From an uncultured Roseburia sp. (GTDB lineage Bacteria; Bacillota; Clostridia; Lachnospirales; Lachnospiraceae), in NCBI GenBank assembly GCA_934309475.1, contig CAKRDK010000012.1:1-63990 (forward strand): 63,990 bases of DNA, read 5' to 3'. Both the position numbers and the translations under genes were made by a program. Positions 33,570 to 44,392 of the stretch are shown here, piece by piece. Position 1 is the first letter of the stretch. Every line of letters starts with the position of its first letter. Under the pieces are notes generated by a model. That model searched no databases, was not told where the DNA came from, and saw only the letters and a list, made by a program, of their open reading frames with translations.

Positions 33570-34832
33570 ATCCTCCTGCTCGAGAGGTTTCTTAATATAT
33601 ATTTTTTCGATACGGTTTTTATCCATCTGTTCCACACGCAGAAGAACGTTATCATCTGTAATGATGACTTCATTTTTCTCTGGGAGATGGTCAAGAAGAC
33701 CAATCAGATATCCACCGATGGTATCGTAGTCTTCAGAAGTAAAGGAGAGACCAAGTTCATCACAAAGGTCCTCTAAGTTTGTAGAACCAAGCACCAGATA
33801 TTCACGGTCGCTTAATTTTACAATGGAATCCTCCTCATCCGAATCGTATTCATCACGAATCTCGCCGACAATTTCTTCTAAGAGATCTTCTAAGGTAATC
33901 AGACCGGCTGTCGCACCGTACTCGTCGAGCACAATGGCAAGGTTGTTAGAAGACTGTCTCATTTCAAGCAATAATTCAGCGGTATTTTTATGCTCATATG
34001 TATAAAAAGGTTCCCGCATGATTTCGCGAATGGAAAAATGCTCTTTATCTTTGAAAAGCAGCAAATCCTTCATGTTAATAATTCCGACTACGTTGTCAGT
34101 TGTACCTTCGTAAACAGGAAGCCTGGTATACTTATCTGTCTCGAAGATTTCGATTAATTCATCGTAGGTGTTGTTGATATCAGCAAAGGTCATATCAATA
34201 CGAGGAACCATGACTTCTTTTGCCTGGGCATCTCCAAAGTCAAAGAGGTTATTGATAATCTCATGTTCTTCGCTTTCAATGACACCACTCTCGTGGCTGA
34301 CGTCTACAATGGTACGAAGTTCTTCTTCCGTCATCTGATTCTGGGAAACATTCGGGTCTACACGGAGCAGGCGAAGCACCCCCATGGATAAATGGTTTAT
34401 GATGAAAATAACCGGTGTCAGAATCGTCATCAGATAGTAAATGATGTTTGCATAAGATAAAGAAATCTTTTCTGAATTTAAAGTGGCAAGTGTCTTTGGT
34501 GTGATTTCACCGAAAATCAAAATCAAAAGAGTTAAAATACCAGTAGCAATACCGGCTGCAACACTGCCAAAAAGTTTGATTGCAAATGAAGTCGAAATGG
34601 AAGATGCCGACAGGTTTACCACGTTGTTACCAATCAAAATGGCACTCAACATTTTCCCGGAATTATCCGTAACCTGCAACACGCGTGCGGCGCGTTTGTT
34701 TCCTTCCTCCATTAAAGTCCGCATCTTAATCTTGTTGACGGTCGTCAATGCTGTCTCAGCAGAAGAGAAGAATGCGGATAAAGCTAGTAGAATCACTAGG
34801 ATGACAATTTGCAATATGTCACTTGTGTCCAA
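33555..34832 (-). CDS. CNNM/CorC-type membrane protein with CBS pair (HlyC/CorC family)
   Basis: The 425-residue protein has an N-terminal CNNM domain with about four membrane segments (ALSAFFSSAETALTTVN is the signature), two CBS domains (EVMVPRIDMTF to REIMREPFY... through GLITLEDLLEEIVGEI), and a C-terminal CorC/HlyC domain. Family members are linked to Mg2+ or Co2+ export. It stands alone; a ribosome site (AGGTGA) precedes the start. Confidence 0.92.
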   Translation of the reverse strand: MDTSDILQIVILVILLALSAFFSSAETALTTVNKIKMRTLMEEGNKRAARVLQVTDNSGKMLSAILIGNNVVNLSASSISTSFAIKLFGSVAAGIATGILTLLILIFGEITPKTLATLNSEKISLSYANIIYYLMTILTPVIFIINHLSMGVLRLLRVDPNVSQNQMTEEELRTIVDVSHESGVIESEEHEIINNLFDFGDAQAKEVMVPRIDMTFADINNTYDELIEIFETDKYTRLPVYEGTTDNVVGIINMKDLLLFKDKEHFSIREIMREPFYTYEHKNTAELLLEMRQSSNNLAIVLDEYGATAGLITLEDLLEEIVGEIRDEYDSDEEDSIVKLSDREYLVLGSTNLEDLCDELGLSFTSEDYDTIGGYLIGLLDHLPEKNEVIITDDNVLLRVEQMDKNRIEKIYIKKPLEQEDEQSH

Positions 34833-34866
34833 ATAAGTTCACCTCAACTTGTTAAATTTTTATAGA

Positions 34867-34921
34867 AATACAACTGAAATGAGAGCCATCTACCAGGTAA
34901 GGTCTGCATTTCAGTTGTATT
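34867..34921 (-). terminator. Long inverted repeat after guaB, probable terminator
   Basis: AATACAACTGAAATG (34867-34881) and CATTTCAGTTGTATT (34907-34921) form a perfect 15-bp stem around a 25-base loop. The minus-strand downstream run is TCTATAAAAA, so the T-run is weak. Confidence 0.65.
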
Positions 34922-34942
34922 ATCATCATATTATATTGTCAC

Positions 34943-36475
<1,533 letters not shown>

Positions 36476-36569
36476 TTATGTCAACACAAAGTTATGCGGA
36501 CTTATAAAAAAGATTTAAATAATAAGTTTAACTAATAAAAGAGATTAAGACGGGTAATAGAAAACCGTG

Positions 36570-36598
36570 TTCACAAAGCAAAAAAGATATGTTATGAT
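36570..36598 (+). promoter_or_regulatory. Promoter of hisA-glnA
   Basis: TTCACA (36570-36575) and TATGAT (36593-36598) are separated by 17 bases, 36 bases before the hisA start. Confidence 0.6.
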
Positions 36599-36633
36599 GA
36601 GTTATATTGTGGATGGAGAGGAGAAGAAAGGCG

Positions 36634-37428
36634 ATGGAGTTTCGACCGTGTATTGACATTCATAATGGAAAAGTGAAACAGATAGTGGGTGGCAGCCTGC
36701 GTGATGAAGGCGACCGTGCAGAAGAGAATTTTGTGGCGGAGCAGGATGCAGCTTTTTTTGCAAAACTTTACCAAAAGGAAGGAATAAAGGGTGGACATAT
36801 TATTTTGCTGAATGCAGCAGACAGCCCTTATTATAATGAAACAAAGCAGCAGGCACTTCTTGCACTTGCAGCTTACCCGCAGGGACTTCAGATAGGTGGA
36901 GGGATTACGGACTGCAATGCGAAGGAATTTCTGGAGGCAGGCGCAAGCCATGTGATTGTAACGTCGTATGTATTTAAAAATGGAAAGATAGAATACGAAA
37001 ATCTGAGACGTTTAGAAGAGGTGGTCGGGAAAGAACACCTTGTACTGGATTTAAGCTGCCGGAAAAAAAATGGTGCCTATTATATTGTGACAGACCGCTG
37101 GCAGAAGTTTACAGAGCAGCAGGTGACGATTTCGCTGTTGGAGGAATTGTCGAATTATTGTGACGAATTTTTGATTCATGCTGTGGATGTAGAGGGAAAA
37201 TGCAATGGAATAGAGAGAGAACTGGTCAGTCTGTTAGGTGAGTGGGGGAAGATACCTATCACGTATGCAGGCGGGATTGGAAGTTTCAAAGATTTAGAGG
37301 AATTGAGTATATTAGGAAAAAAACAGCTCAATGTGACCATAGGAAGTGCACTGGATTTATTCGGTGGGCCGATGGCTTATGATAAAGTAATGGAATATAT
37401 GCAAAAAAATAAGAAAGAGGATGAGTGA
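36634..37428 (+). CDS. hisA: Eukaryotic-type HisA (phosphoribosylformimino-AICAR-phosphate isomerase)
   Basis: The 264-residue TIM-barrel protein begins [20 protein letters not shown], characteristic of the yeast HIS6/plant HISN3 type rather than bacterial HisA. The catalytic aspartate in CIDIHNGK, the repeat phosphate site LQIGGGITD and the second site [12 protein letters not shown] are visible. It would isomerise ProFAR in histidine synthesis. No other histidine gene is nearby; it is followed within three bases by glnA. ATG 36634 follows AAGAAAGG. Confidence 0.88.
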   Translation: MEFRPCIDIHNGKVKQIVGGSLRDEGDRAEENFVAEQDAAFFAKLYQKEGIKGGHIILLNAADSPYYNETKQQALLALAAYPQGLQIGGGITDCNAKEFLEAGASHVIVTSYVFKNGKIEYENLRRLEEVVGKEHLVLDLSCRKKNGAYYIVTDRWQKFTEQQVTISLLEELSNYCDEFLIHAVDVEGKCNGIERELVSLLGEWGKIPITYAGGIGSFKDLEELSILGKKQLNVTIGSALDLFGGPMAYDKVMEYMQKNKKEDE

Positions 37429-37430
37429 TT

Positions 37431-38762
37431 ATGGGCAAGTATACAAGAGAAGATATTATCCGCATGGTAGAGGAGGAAGATGTAGAATTTATTCGTCTTC
37501 AGTTTACGGATATGTTTGGAACTTTGAAGAATGTTGCAATTACGTCAAGCCAGTTAGAAAAAGCATTAAACAATGACTGCATGTTTGATGGTTCTTCGAT
37601 TGAAGGATTTGTGAGAATTGAAGAGTCTGATATGTATCTGTATCCGGATCTTGATACGTTTACGATTTTCCCATGGAGACCACAGCAGGGAAAGGTTGCA
37701 CGTATTATCTGCGATATTTATGATGTGGAGCGGAAACCATTTGAGGGAGATCCACGTTATATTTTAAAGAAAGTGTTAAAAGAAGCAGAAGAGATGGGAT
37801 ATCATTTCGAAGTAGGACCGGAGTGCGAATTTTTCCTGTTCCATCAGGATGACGAGGGGAGACCAACTACAATCAGTCATGAAAGAGCGGGATATTTTGA
37901 TTTAGGTCCGGTAGATTTAGGGGAGAATGCGCGCCGTGATATGGTTCTTACATTAGAAGATATGGGCTTTCAGGTGGAGGCTTCCCATCATGAGGCAGCC
38001 CCGGCACAGCATGAAATTGACATTCACTATGATGAAGCATTGAAGATGGCAGACAATATTATCACATTTAAGCTGACCGTTAAGACAATCGCAAAACGTC
38101 ACGGACTTTTTGCAAGTTTTATGCCAAAACCAAAGTATGGTGTGAACGGTTCCGGCATGCATATTAATATGTCGCTGTTTAAAGATGGAAAAAATATTTT
38201 TGCAGATGAAAATGATGAGCTTGGATTAAGCCGGGAAGCTTATTATTTTATCGGAGGCATTATCAAGCATATGCGGGGCATGTCGATGATTACCAATCCA
38301 CTGGTCAATTCATATAAGCGTTTTGTACCGGGATATGAAGCTCCGATTCATATTGCGTGGTCGACAAGCAACAGAAGCCCTCTGATTCGTATTCCGGCGA
38401 CAAGAGGGGACGGAACAAGAGTGGAACTGCGCTGTCCGGATCCATCTGCGAATCCATATCTTACACTTGCCGTTTGCCTTGCAGCAGGATTAGACGGTAT
38501 TCGTAATCAGATTATGCCACCGGAAAGCGTGCCGGATAATCTGTTTGAGATGCAGACAGAGGAAAAGGAAAAACTAGGTGTACAGTCACTTCCGATGGAT
38601 TTGGAAGAGGCGTTAGAAGAGTTTGAGAAGGACGAATATATCAAGGGAGTTTTAGGAAAACACATTACAGAGAAATATGTGGAAGCAAAGAGAGCGGAAT
38701 GGACGGAATATCGTGCACAGGTGACGGATTGGGAAATCAACAATTACTTATATAAAATATAA
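37431..38762 (+). CDS. glnA: Glutamine synthetase type I
   Basis: The 443-residue enzyme condenses ammonia and glutamate with ATP. Signatures are FDGSSIEGF, the ATP/metal region [24 protein letters not shown] and [11 protein letters not shown]. Its length suits the GSI-alpha type that is feedback-regulated rather than adenylylated. The start at ATG 37431 gives the standard N-terminus [11 protein letters not shown] 37425 is the alternative. It is co-transcribed with hisA and followed by an ANTAR regulator, a common clostridial nitrogen-control arrangement. Confidence 0.96.
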   Translation: MGKYTREDIIRMVEEEDVEFIRLQFTDMFGTLKNVAITSSQLEKALNNDCMFDGSSIEGFVRIEESDMYLYPDLDTFTIFPWRPQQGKVARIICDIYDVERKPFEGDPRYILKKVLKEAEEMGYHFEVGPECEFFLFHQDDEGRPTTISHERAGYFDLGPVDLGENARRDMVLTLEDMGFQVEASHHEAAPAQHEIDIHYDEALKMADNIITFKLTVKTIAKRHGLFASFMPKPKYGVNGSGMHINMSLFKDGKNIFADENDELGLSREAYYFIGGIIKHMRGMSMITNPLVNSYKRFVPGYEAPIHIAWSTSNRSPLIRIPATRGDGTRVELRCPDPSANPYLTLAVCLAAGLDGIRNQIMPPESVPDNLFEMQTEEKEKLGVQSLPMDLEEALEEFEKDEYIKGVLGKHITEKYVEAKRAEWTEYRAQVTDWEINNYLYKI

Positions 38763-38806
38763 GAATTGAGAATTTTTTTCATGAAGTTTAGAAATGAGGA
38801 TTCAGT

Positions 38807-39355
38807 GTGACGAATATAGTTGTTGCATTTCCAAAAGAGGAAATTGCCCGGAATATCAAAAAAGTCCTTTTGCAGAGTGGGTATCAGGTCGAATCTGTGT
38901 GTACGACCGGAGCGCAGGCACTTCAGAGCGCAAACAGGTTGGATTCTGGCATATTAGTCTGCGGCTACCGCTTTGTTGATATGATGTGTGGAGAGTTGAA
39001 AGAATATTTGCCGGTACATTTTGAGATGCTTTTGGTTGCATCGCCGACAAACTGTGACGAGTTAGAACAGCGCGATATTGTCTGCCTGCATACACCGCTA
39101 AAGGTGCATGAACTGCTGCAGACCGTGGAGATGATGGATTATTCCATCAGCAGAAGAAGAAAAAGAGAAAAAGCAAAGCCGAAGGTGCGTTCCGAGGAAG
39201 AAAAGCAGATGATTCAAAGTGCCAAGGAGCTGCTGATGGAGCGAAATAATTTTTCGGAAGAAGAGGCGCACCGCTATATGCAGAAACGAAGCATGGACAA
39301 CGGAACAGGGCTTGCAGAGACGGCACAGATGATTTTAAGTCTGTTAAATGTTTAG
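38807..39355 (+). CDS. ANTAR-domain regulator with degenerate receiver
   Basis: The 182-residue protein has a receiver-like N-terminus (1-115), a basic linker (RRRKREKAKPK), and a C-terminal ANTAR RNA-binding domain (SAKELLMERNNFSEEEAHRYM...). ANTAR proteins bind paired hairpins in nascent RNA to stop termination, often of nitrogen genes, and this gene follows glnA. The expected phospho-accepting aspartate is not found: the strand reads GILVCGYRF, and the conserved Lys-Pro is changed to TPLK. Regulation by another signal or protein contact is therefore likely. GTG start at 38807 follows GAGGA. Confidence 0.88.
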   Translation: MTNIVVAFPKEEIARNIKKVLLQSGYQVESVCTTGAQALQSANRLDSGILVCGYRFVDMMCGELKEYLPVHFEMLLVASPTNCDELEQRDIVCLHTPLKVHELLQTVEMMDYSISRRRKREKAKPKVRSEEEKQMIQSAKELLMERNNFSEEEAHRYMQKRSMDNGTGLAETAQMILSLLNV

Positions 39356-39387
39356 CAGACACTTATTTTAGAAAAAAGTCTGCGTGC

Positions 39388-39416
39388 TTGCACACAGCAG
39401 ATGAATAAGCTATAAT
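39388..39416 (+). promoter_or_regulatory. Promoter of dapL
   Basis: TTGCAC (39388-39393) and a perfect TATAAT (39411-39416) are 17 bases apart. Confidence 0.75.
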
Positions 39417-39456
39417 GATTGACGAAATTAATTTTAGGATAGGAAAGAGGAAAAAC

Positions 39457-40671
39457 ATGTATCAGATTAACGACAATTATCAAAAGCTACCGGGAAGCTA
39501 TTTATTTAGCACAATCGGAAAGAAAGTTGCTGCTTTTTCAGAGGCGAACCCGGATAAAAGCATTATCCGTTTAGGAATCGGTGATGTTACACAGCCATTA
39601 GCACCGGCAATTATCGATGCACTTCACAAAGCAGTCGATGAGATGGGACATGCCGAGACATTTCATGGATATGCACCGGATTTAGGATATGATTTCCTGA
39701 GAAACGCAATTGTAAAAAATGATTATGTGGCAAGAGGATGTGATATCGCAGCAGATGAAATCTTCGTATCGGACGGAGCAAAAAGTGATTCTGCCAATAT
39801 TCAGGAACTTTTTTCTGTAGACAACCGTATTGCAGTTTGTGACCCTGTTTACCCTGTATATGTAGATTCGAATGTTATGGCAGGTAGAACAGGAACCTAT
39901 GATGCAAAGAGTGAGACATGGAGCAATGTAATTTACATGCCTTCTACTGCTGAGAACGGTTTTGTGCCGGAATTACCAAAAGAAGTGCCGGATATGATAT
40001 ATCTTTGCCTTCCGAACAATCCGACCGGTACGACATTGACAAAAGACCAGCTTCAGGTCTGGGTGGATTATGCAAATAAAAATGGCTCTGTCATTATTTT
40101 TGATGCTGCCTATGAAGCATACATCAGCGAGGAAGATGTGCCACACAGCATCTACGAATGTGAAGGTGCAAAGACATGTGCCATCGAGCTTCGCAGTTTC
40201 TCAAAGAATGCGGGATTTACCGGAGTACGTCTTGGATTTACCGTTGTGCCAAAAGAGTTGAAATGCAACGGAGTTTCTTTAAACGCAATGTGGGCAAGAC
40301 GTCATGGAACGAAATTTAATGGTGCGCCATATATCGTGCAGCGTGCCGGTGAGGCAGTGTATTCAGAGGCTGGAAAGGCACAGTTGAAAGAACAGGTTGC
40401 CTACTACATGAAGAATGCAGCTACCATTAAAAATGGCTTAAAAGAGGCAGGATTTACAGTATTTGGTGGAGTAAATGCACCATATATCTGGTTAAAGACA
40501 CCGGATAACATGACATCCTGGGAGTTCTTTGACTATCTGTTAGAGAAAGCAAATGTAGTTGGAACGCCTGGTTCCGGATTTGGACCAAGCGGGGAAGGAT
40601 ACTTCAGACTGACTGCATTTGGAACTTATGAGAATACAGTTGCAGCATTAGAAAGAATCAAAAAACTTTAA
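39457..40671 (+). CDS. dapL: LL-diaminopimelate aminotransferase
   Basis: The 404-residue PLP enzyme converts tetrahydrodipicolinate directly to LL-diaminopimelate, bypassing the acyl branches of lysine synthesis. The DapL pattern is clear: [48 protein letters not shown] and [14 protein letters not shown] with the PLP lysine. ATG 39457 is preceded by GAGG; the in-frame ATG 39415 overlaps the promoter. It supplies the same pathway as dapA and dapB at 50716-52454. Confidence 0.95.
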   Translation: MYQINDNYQKLPGSYLFSTIGKKVAAFSEANPDKSIIRLGIGDVTQPLAPAIIDALHKAVDEMGHAETFHGYAPDLGYDFLRNAIVKNDYVARGCDIAADEIFVSDGAKSDSANIQELFSVDNRIAVCDPVYPVYVDSNVMAGRTGTYDAKSETWSNVIYMPSTAENGFVPELPKEVPDMIYLCLPNNPTGTTLTKDQLQVWVDYANKNGSVIIFDAAYEAYISEEDVPHSIYECEGAKTCAIELRSFSKNAGFTGVRLGFTVVPKELKCNGVSLNAMWARRHGTKFNGAPYIVQRAGEAVYSEAGKAQLKEQVAYYMKNAATIKNGLKEAGFTVFGGVNAPYIWLKTPDNMTSWEFFDYLLEKANVVGTPGSGFGPSGEGYFRLTAFGTYENTVAALERIKKL

Positions 40672-40698
40672 TCAATAGGAAATAAAGTCTGTGAGCAG

Positions 40699-40766
40699 AG
40701 CGCATTTGTTTTTTTACTGTTGTCGGGAACGCCCGGATGGTAAAAAGCAGATGCGTCTTGTTTTTA
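40699..40766 (+). terminator. Long terminator-type hairpin after dapL
   Basis: The arms GCGCATTTG... (from 40700) and ...CAGATGCGT (to about 40756) pair through a long stem with several G-U pairs, ending in TCGGG/CCCGG around AACG. TTGTTTTT follows. Its last T-run is also the 5' base of repeat copy 1. Confidence 0.7.
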
Positions 40767-40800
40767 TGTAATAGGAAACTTCGTTCCTATTACACAAAAA
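40761..40800 (+). repeat. Terminator-linked hairpin repeat, copy 1
   Basis: TTTTTATGTAATAGGAA, loop ACTTCG, then TTCCTATTACA and AAAAA. The tail GCTCCGC is related to, but more diverged than, the tails of copies 2-4. Between it and the kinase start lies a GC-rich imperfect hairpin (CTCCGC/GCGGAG, 40802-40828), but no gene. Confidence 0.8.
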
Positions 40801-40935
40801 GCTCCGCAAGGATGCGCACCTCGCGGAGAAGAATTTAATGCTTCGCATACCGCTCGGGCGCGCAAGTGTGCGGCAGGCGCACATTTTATTCTGATGAGAA
40901 TCTGTAAGCAGGATTTTTTAAAAGAGGGAGGAAAA

Positions 40936-41775
40936 ATGGAGAATCATAACAGGCAGAAAAAAATAGCGGTTATCAATGATATGTCCGGATTTGGAAAATG
41001 TTCTGTCACGGTGGAACTTCCGATTATTTCTGCGATGGGGATACAGTGTTGTCCGCTTCCTACCGCGATTTTTTCCAATCATACCGGGTATGAAAGCTTT
41101 TTTTGCGAGGATTACACGGATAAGATGATGGCTTATCTGAAGGAGTGGGAGAAGCTTGGACTCTGCTTTGACGGAATCTGTACGGGTTTTCTTGCGTCTG
41201 TCCGCCAGATTGAGGTGGTAGAGTATTTTTTGCAATCCTTTAAAAGTAAAAAAACAATCGTAGTTATAGACCCGGTAATGGGGGATTATGGGGAGCTATA
41301 TCCAACCTATGAGCGTGAGACCGGAGAAGAATTAAAAAAACTGCTTCCTTATGCGGATATCGTAACGCCGAATCTGACCGAGGCGTGTGTGCTGACCGGT
41401 ACAAAATATCGGGAGCAGATGACAGAACAGGAAATGATTCTGCTGGCGGAGAAACTCTGTGAGATGGGGCCGGATAAAGTAGCGGTTACAGGAATTGACC
41501 GCGGCAAAAAGATTGCAAATCTCTGCTACGAAAGAGGAGGAACACCGGAGTTTATCGAGGTGGAAAAGATTGGAATTTCACGTGCGGGAACCGGGGATAT
41601 GTTTTGCTCCATGTTAGCGGCAGATGCAGTCAATGGCGTGGAATTCCAGGACTCTGTTGCGCATACATCCGAGTTTATCAGAACCTGTATCAGGAGAACA
41701 ACAGAACTTGGCATACCGGAGCAGGATGGAGTCTGTTTCGAGGAATTTTTATATTTACTCAGATATCAGAAATAA
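40936..41775 (+). CDS. Pyridoxal/pyridoxamine kinase (PfkB-like superfamily)
   Basis: The 279-residue protein phosphorylates vitamin B6 forms to the 5'-phosphate. Motifs include INDMSGFGKCSVTVELPI, LPTAIFSNHTGY, VVIDPVMGDYGELY, TPNLTEACVLTG and the catalytic SRAGTGDMF. ATG 40936 follows GAGGGAGG; an upstream in-frame ATG at 40894 has no such site. The PLP product would serve enzymes such as DapL encoded upstream. Confidence 0.9.
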   Translation: MENHNRQKKIAVINDMSGFGKCSVTVELPIISAMGIQCCPLPTAIFSNHTGYESFFCEDYTDKMMAYLKEWEKLGLCFDGICTGFLASVRQIEVVEYFLQSFKSKKTIVVIDPVMGDYGELYPTYERETGEELKKLLPYADIVTPNLTEACVLTGTKYREQMTEQEMILLAEKLCEMGPDKVAVTGIDRGKKIANLCYERGGTPEFIEVEKIGISRAGTGDMFCSMLAADAVNGVEFQDSVAHTSEFIRTCIRRTTELGIPEQDGVCFEEFLYLLRYQK

Positions 41776-41781
41776 AACTAC

Positions 41782-41809
41782 TTGACAAGCCAATAAAATA
41801 TTGTATAAT
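41782..41809 (+). promoter_or_regulatory. Promoter of the ArsP_2-type transporter/Fur operon
   Basis: Consensus TTGACA (41782-41787) and TATAAT (41804-41809) are 16 bases apart, giving a very strong promoter that would need repression. Confidence 0.85.
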
Positions 41810-41814
41810 CAAAA

Positions 41815-41829
41815 TGCAAATGATTTGCA
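41815..41829. promoter_or_regulatory. Fur-family 7-1-7 operator
   Basis: TGCAAAT-G-ATTTGCA is a perfect 7-1-7 inverted repeat, the shape bound by Fur-family dimers, starting 5 bases after the -10. Further TGCAAAT and TTGCA half-sites occur at about 41843-41866. The bases differ from Bacillus Fur, Zur and PerR boxes. The Fur-family gene in the same operon is the likely binder. Confidence 0.75.
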
Positions 41830-41884
41830 AATACAAACAAGTTGCAAATGAAAATGAGTTGCATTTTAGATGGGAGTAAGTAAA

Positions 41885-42739
41885 ATGATGGATATTTTAT
41901 TGGATACAGTGATAGATAGTGTGAAGTTAATTCCGTTTTTATTTTTGACATATCTTGTGATGGAGGCATTAGAGCACAGCACAGGTAAGAAAGTGCAGGG
42001 AGTAATCCGCAATGCGGGAAAGGTGGGACCCCTGTGGGGAGGACTGCTTGGAATTGTGCCGCAGTGCGGTTTTTCAGCGGCGGCTGCAAGCCTGTATGCG
42101 GGACGTGTGATAACAGTGGGAACGCTGGTGGCAATTTTTCTGTCCACGTCGGATGAGATGCTTCCTATTTTGGTGTCGGAATCAGTTTCGTTTGGCACGA
42201 TTGGAAGAATCCTTGCAACCAAAGTAGTGATTGCAATTATATCTGGTTTTGTAGTTGAGTTTATATATGTTACATTACTGAAAAAGAAGGAAAAAGACAT
42301 GGACATTCATGTTGTATGCGAGGAAGAGCACTGCAGTTGTGAGGATGGAATTTTAAAATCAGCAGTGAAGCATACGCTGACCATTTTTTTCTATATTTTT
42401 CTCATTTCGCTGCTTTTAAATATTGTAATTGGCATGGTGGGAGAAGACAATCTTTCCATGTTGTTTTCGAATGTACCGGTCGTAGGAGAGCTGATTGCAG
42501 CTTTGATTGGCTTGATACCAAACTGTGCCTCTTCGGTTGTCATCACACAGCTTTACATTGACGGTGTGATTCATTCCGGAGCAATGATGGCGGGACTTTT
42601 GGTAAATGCAGGTGTTGGACTTTTGATTCTTTACCGTCTGAACCGCAACTGGAAAGAAAATGCAGCCATCATTTCTGTTCTATATGGGCTTGGCGTTTTT
42701 TGGGGAATTGTGATAGAATTAATGGGAATTGTATTTTAG
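41885..42739 (+). CDS. ArsP_2-type (putative manganese) membrane transporter
   Basis: The 284-residue protein has eight to nine hydrophobic segments arranged as two related halves, each with a proline-cysteine loop: GGLLGIVPQCGFSAAAASLYAGR and IALIGLIPNCASSVVITQLY (marks split here for position only). A cytoplasmic His/Cys cluster (HVVCEEEHCSC) lies between them. This is the ArsP_2/putative manganese transporter family. It is co-transcribed with a Fur-family regulator behind a Fur-type box, so metal-responsive transport is likely; the ion is not determined. ATG 41885 follows GGGAG. Confidence 0.8.
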   Translation: MMDILLDTVIDSVKLIPFLFLTYLVMEALEHSTGKKVQGVIRNAGKVGPLWGGLLGIVPQCGFSAAAASLYAGRVITVGTLVAIFLSTSDEMLPILVSESVSFGTIGRILATKVVIAIISGFVVEFIYVTLLKKKEKDMDIHVVCEEEHCSCEDGILKSAVKHTLTIFFYIFLISLLLNIVIGMVGEDNLSMLFSNVPVVGELIAALIGLIPNCASSVVITQLYIDGVIHSGAMMAGLLVNAGVGLLILYRLNRNWKENAAIISVLYGLGVFWGIVIELMGIVF

Positions 42740-42754
42740 AAAAGAGGAATTTCC

Positions 42755-43165
42755 ATGGCAGGTAATAGTTATACAACGGCGAGCAGAACGAAAATATTAG
42801 ATTTTTTAAAGGCAAATTGTGATAGAACGGTAAATGTAAATGATATTCAGCAATATTTGATTGAATGTGAGCATGAAGTTAATATTACAACGATTTACCG
42901 TTATCTGGATAAACTTTCTCATGAGGGAACCGTGATGAAATATGTGGCAGAGAAGGGGAATCAGGCAGTTTACCAGTATGTGGAATTTGGGCATCACTGC
43001 GAGGAGCATCTACACTTACAGTGTGTGAAGTGTGGTGCAATCGTGCATTTGGAGTGCGATTTCATGAAGGAGATTGCGGAGCATGTAGAAAAGGATCACG
43101 GGTTTCAGATTCAGTGTAAGAATTCCATAATTTACGGACTATGTCAGAAATGTCGTACCGAATAG
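42755..43165 (+). CDS. Fur-family metal-responsive repressor
   Basis: The 136-residue protein has the winged helix (TASRTKILDFLK ... VNITTIYRYLDKLSHEG) and a C-terminal dimer domain. Metal ligands in GHHCEEHLHLQC and two CxxC pairs (CVKC, CQKC) for structural zinc are visible. It follows the transporter by 15 bases and probably represses the operon through the 7-1-7 box. Whether it reads Zn, Mn or Fe cannot be told. Confidence 0.9.
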   Translation: MAGNSYTTASRTKILDFLKANCDRTVNVNDIQQYLIECEHEVNITTIYRYLDKLSHEGTVMKYVAEKGNQAVYQYVEFGHHCEEHLHLQCVKCGAIVHLECDFMKEIAEHVEKDHGFQIQCKNSIIYGLCQKCRTE

Positions 43166-43181
43166 AATAGATAAAGTAGAG

Positions 43182-43208
43182 GTGTACCTGGAGACGGGTA
43201 CACTTTTT
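43182..43208 (+). terminator. Terminator of the transporter/Fur operon
   Basis: GTGTACC pairs with GGTACAC around an 8-base loop, followed by TTTTT, which also forms the base of repeat copy 2. Confidence 0.85.
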
Positions 43209-43243
43209 ATGTAATAGAAAATTTCGTTCCTATTACATAAAAA
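43204..43243 (+). repeat. Terminator-linked hairpin repeat, copy 2
   Basis: TTTTTATGTAATAGAAA, loop ATTTCG, then TTCCTATTACATAAAAA: 17 paired positions with one mismatch. The tail TGCTTCATAAGAATCTTTTT follows. An ATG within this tail (43243) is in frame with the peptidase gene but belongs to the repeat. Confidence 0.85.
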
Positions 43244-43317
43244 TGCTTCATAAGAATCTTTTTAATATCTTTGCACGAAAAAACATATATTTTTTCAAAG
43301 AGAATCTGGAGTTTTTT

Positions 43318-44352
43318 GTGAAAAGAGGGACAAAATTAAAAATTGCAATCGGTTTGGAATTGCTTGCCTTTGCAATTATTTTTTTAAGTGGACAGAAAGG
43401 CAGTCTGCTGCGAAGCAAGGCAGTGACTGTGACGTCCGATAATTTTATTAGGTGGGTGGATTTTGATGTGTCTTACGAGGCATTAGAGCGGGCATATGAA
43501 CTTGATGTGGCAGCACATGATACCGAGTGCCCGCTAAACTGGATTGAGTTGTTAGCCTATGCTGCGACCATGGAGGGCGGCAGTTTTTCGAATAAGAGCA
43601 TTACCGATATCGAGGAAATTGCACAGAAATTACAAAGTGGTGAAACAACAGTAAAGCAGCTGAAGAAGCAGTATCGATATTACAATTACTATTTAGAGGC
43701 TTATTCGGCGGTTTTAGGAGCTTATGTCGGTGAATATGAGATTGAGGAAAAGGGGACGGATGGAACGGTTTCTTTTGTAAAAAAATATGGGTTAAAGGCG
43801 TTTTCGCCGATTGCAAAAGGATTTCCGTACAGTGATTATGATGATTTTGGAGTGTCGCGAAGTTTCGGATATAAAAGAGAGCATTTAGGACATGATATGA
43901 TGGGGCAGATTGGTACACCAATCATAGCCGTAGAATCCGGCACCGTGGAAGCACTCGGCTGGAACCGTTATGGCGGCTGGAGAATCGGCATACGGAGCAA
44001 GGACACAAAGCGTTATTACTATTATGCACATCTAAGGCAGAATTATCCGTATGCAGAAGGCCTAGAGGAGGGAAGCGAGGTGACTGCCGGGGATGTGATT
44101 GGATATATGGGACATACCGGATACAGTGACACGGAAAATGTCAATAATATTGATACGACGCACCTGCATTTTGGGATACAATTAATCTTTGACGAGTCGC
44201 AGAAGGACGGAAATGGGGAAATCTGGATTAACTGCTACCAGTTGGCACAGTTTCTGTACCAGAACCAGTGTGAAACGGAAAAAATTGGGGATACGAAAGA
44301 GTGGAAGCGTGTCTATCAGATAAAAGAAACAGAGCGCGATGACCGCACATAA
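43318..44352 (+). CDS. Membrane-anchored M23 (LytM-type) peptidase
   Basis: The 344-residue protein has an N-terminal membrane anchor (KIAIGLELLAFAIIFL), a helical linker region (about 50-165) and a C-terminal LytM domain. Zinc motifs are HLGHDMMGQIGTPI (HxxxD) and THLHFGIQL (HxH). It should cleave cell-wall peptide bridges outside the membrane, or be a sporulation/division factor. I prefer GTG 43318 (GGAG six bases upstream) over ATG 43243, which lies inside a dispersed repeat. Confidence 0.85.
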   Translation: MKRGTKLKIAIGLELLAFAIIFLSGQKGSLLRSKAVTVTSDNFIRWVDFDVSYEALERAYELDVAAHDTECPLNWIELLAYAATMEGGSFSNKSITDIEEIAQKLQSGETTVKQLKKQYRYYNYYLEAYSAVLGAYVGEYEIEEKGTDGTVSFVKKYGLKAFSPIAKGFPYSDYDDFGVSRSFGYKREHLGHDMMGQIGTPIIAVESGTVEALGWNRYGGWRIGIRSKDTKRYYYYAHLRQNYPYAEGLEEGSEVTAGDVIGYMGHTGYSDTENVNNIDTTHLHFGIQLIFDESQKDGNGEIWINCYQLAQFLYQNQCETEKIGDTKEWKRVYQIKETERDDRT

Positions 44353-44391
44353 AAACAGGCTGACCGGTGTTTTACCAGTCAGCCTGAAAAA
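44351..44391 (-). terminator. Terminator of typA
   Basis: CAGGCTGAC...CGG and CC...GTCAGCCTG form a stem; on the minus strand it is followed by five T. It lies between two convergent genes and may act weakly in both directions. Confidence 0.85.
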
Positions 44392-44392
44392 T

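Noticed and set aside
43243..43317. Start of the M23 peptidase at ATG 43243
   Set aside because: This ATG belongs to the tail of repeat copy 2, which occurs in non-coding leaders elsewhere; GTG 43318 has a proper ribosome site and leads straight into the membrane anchor.
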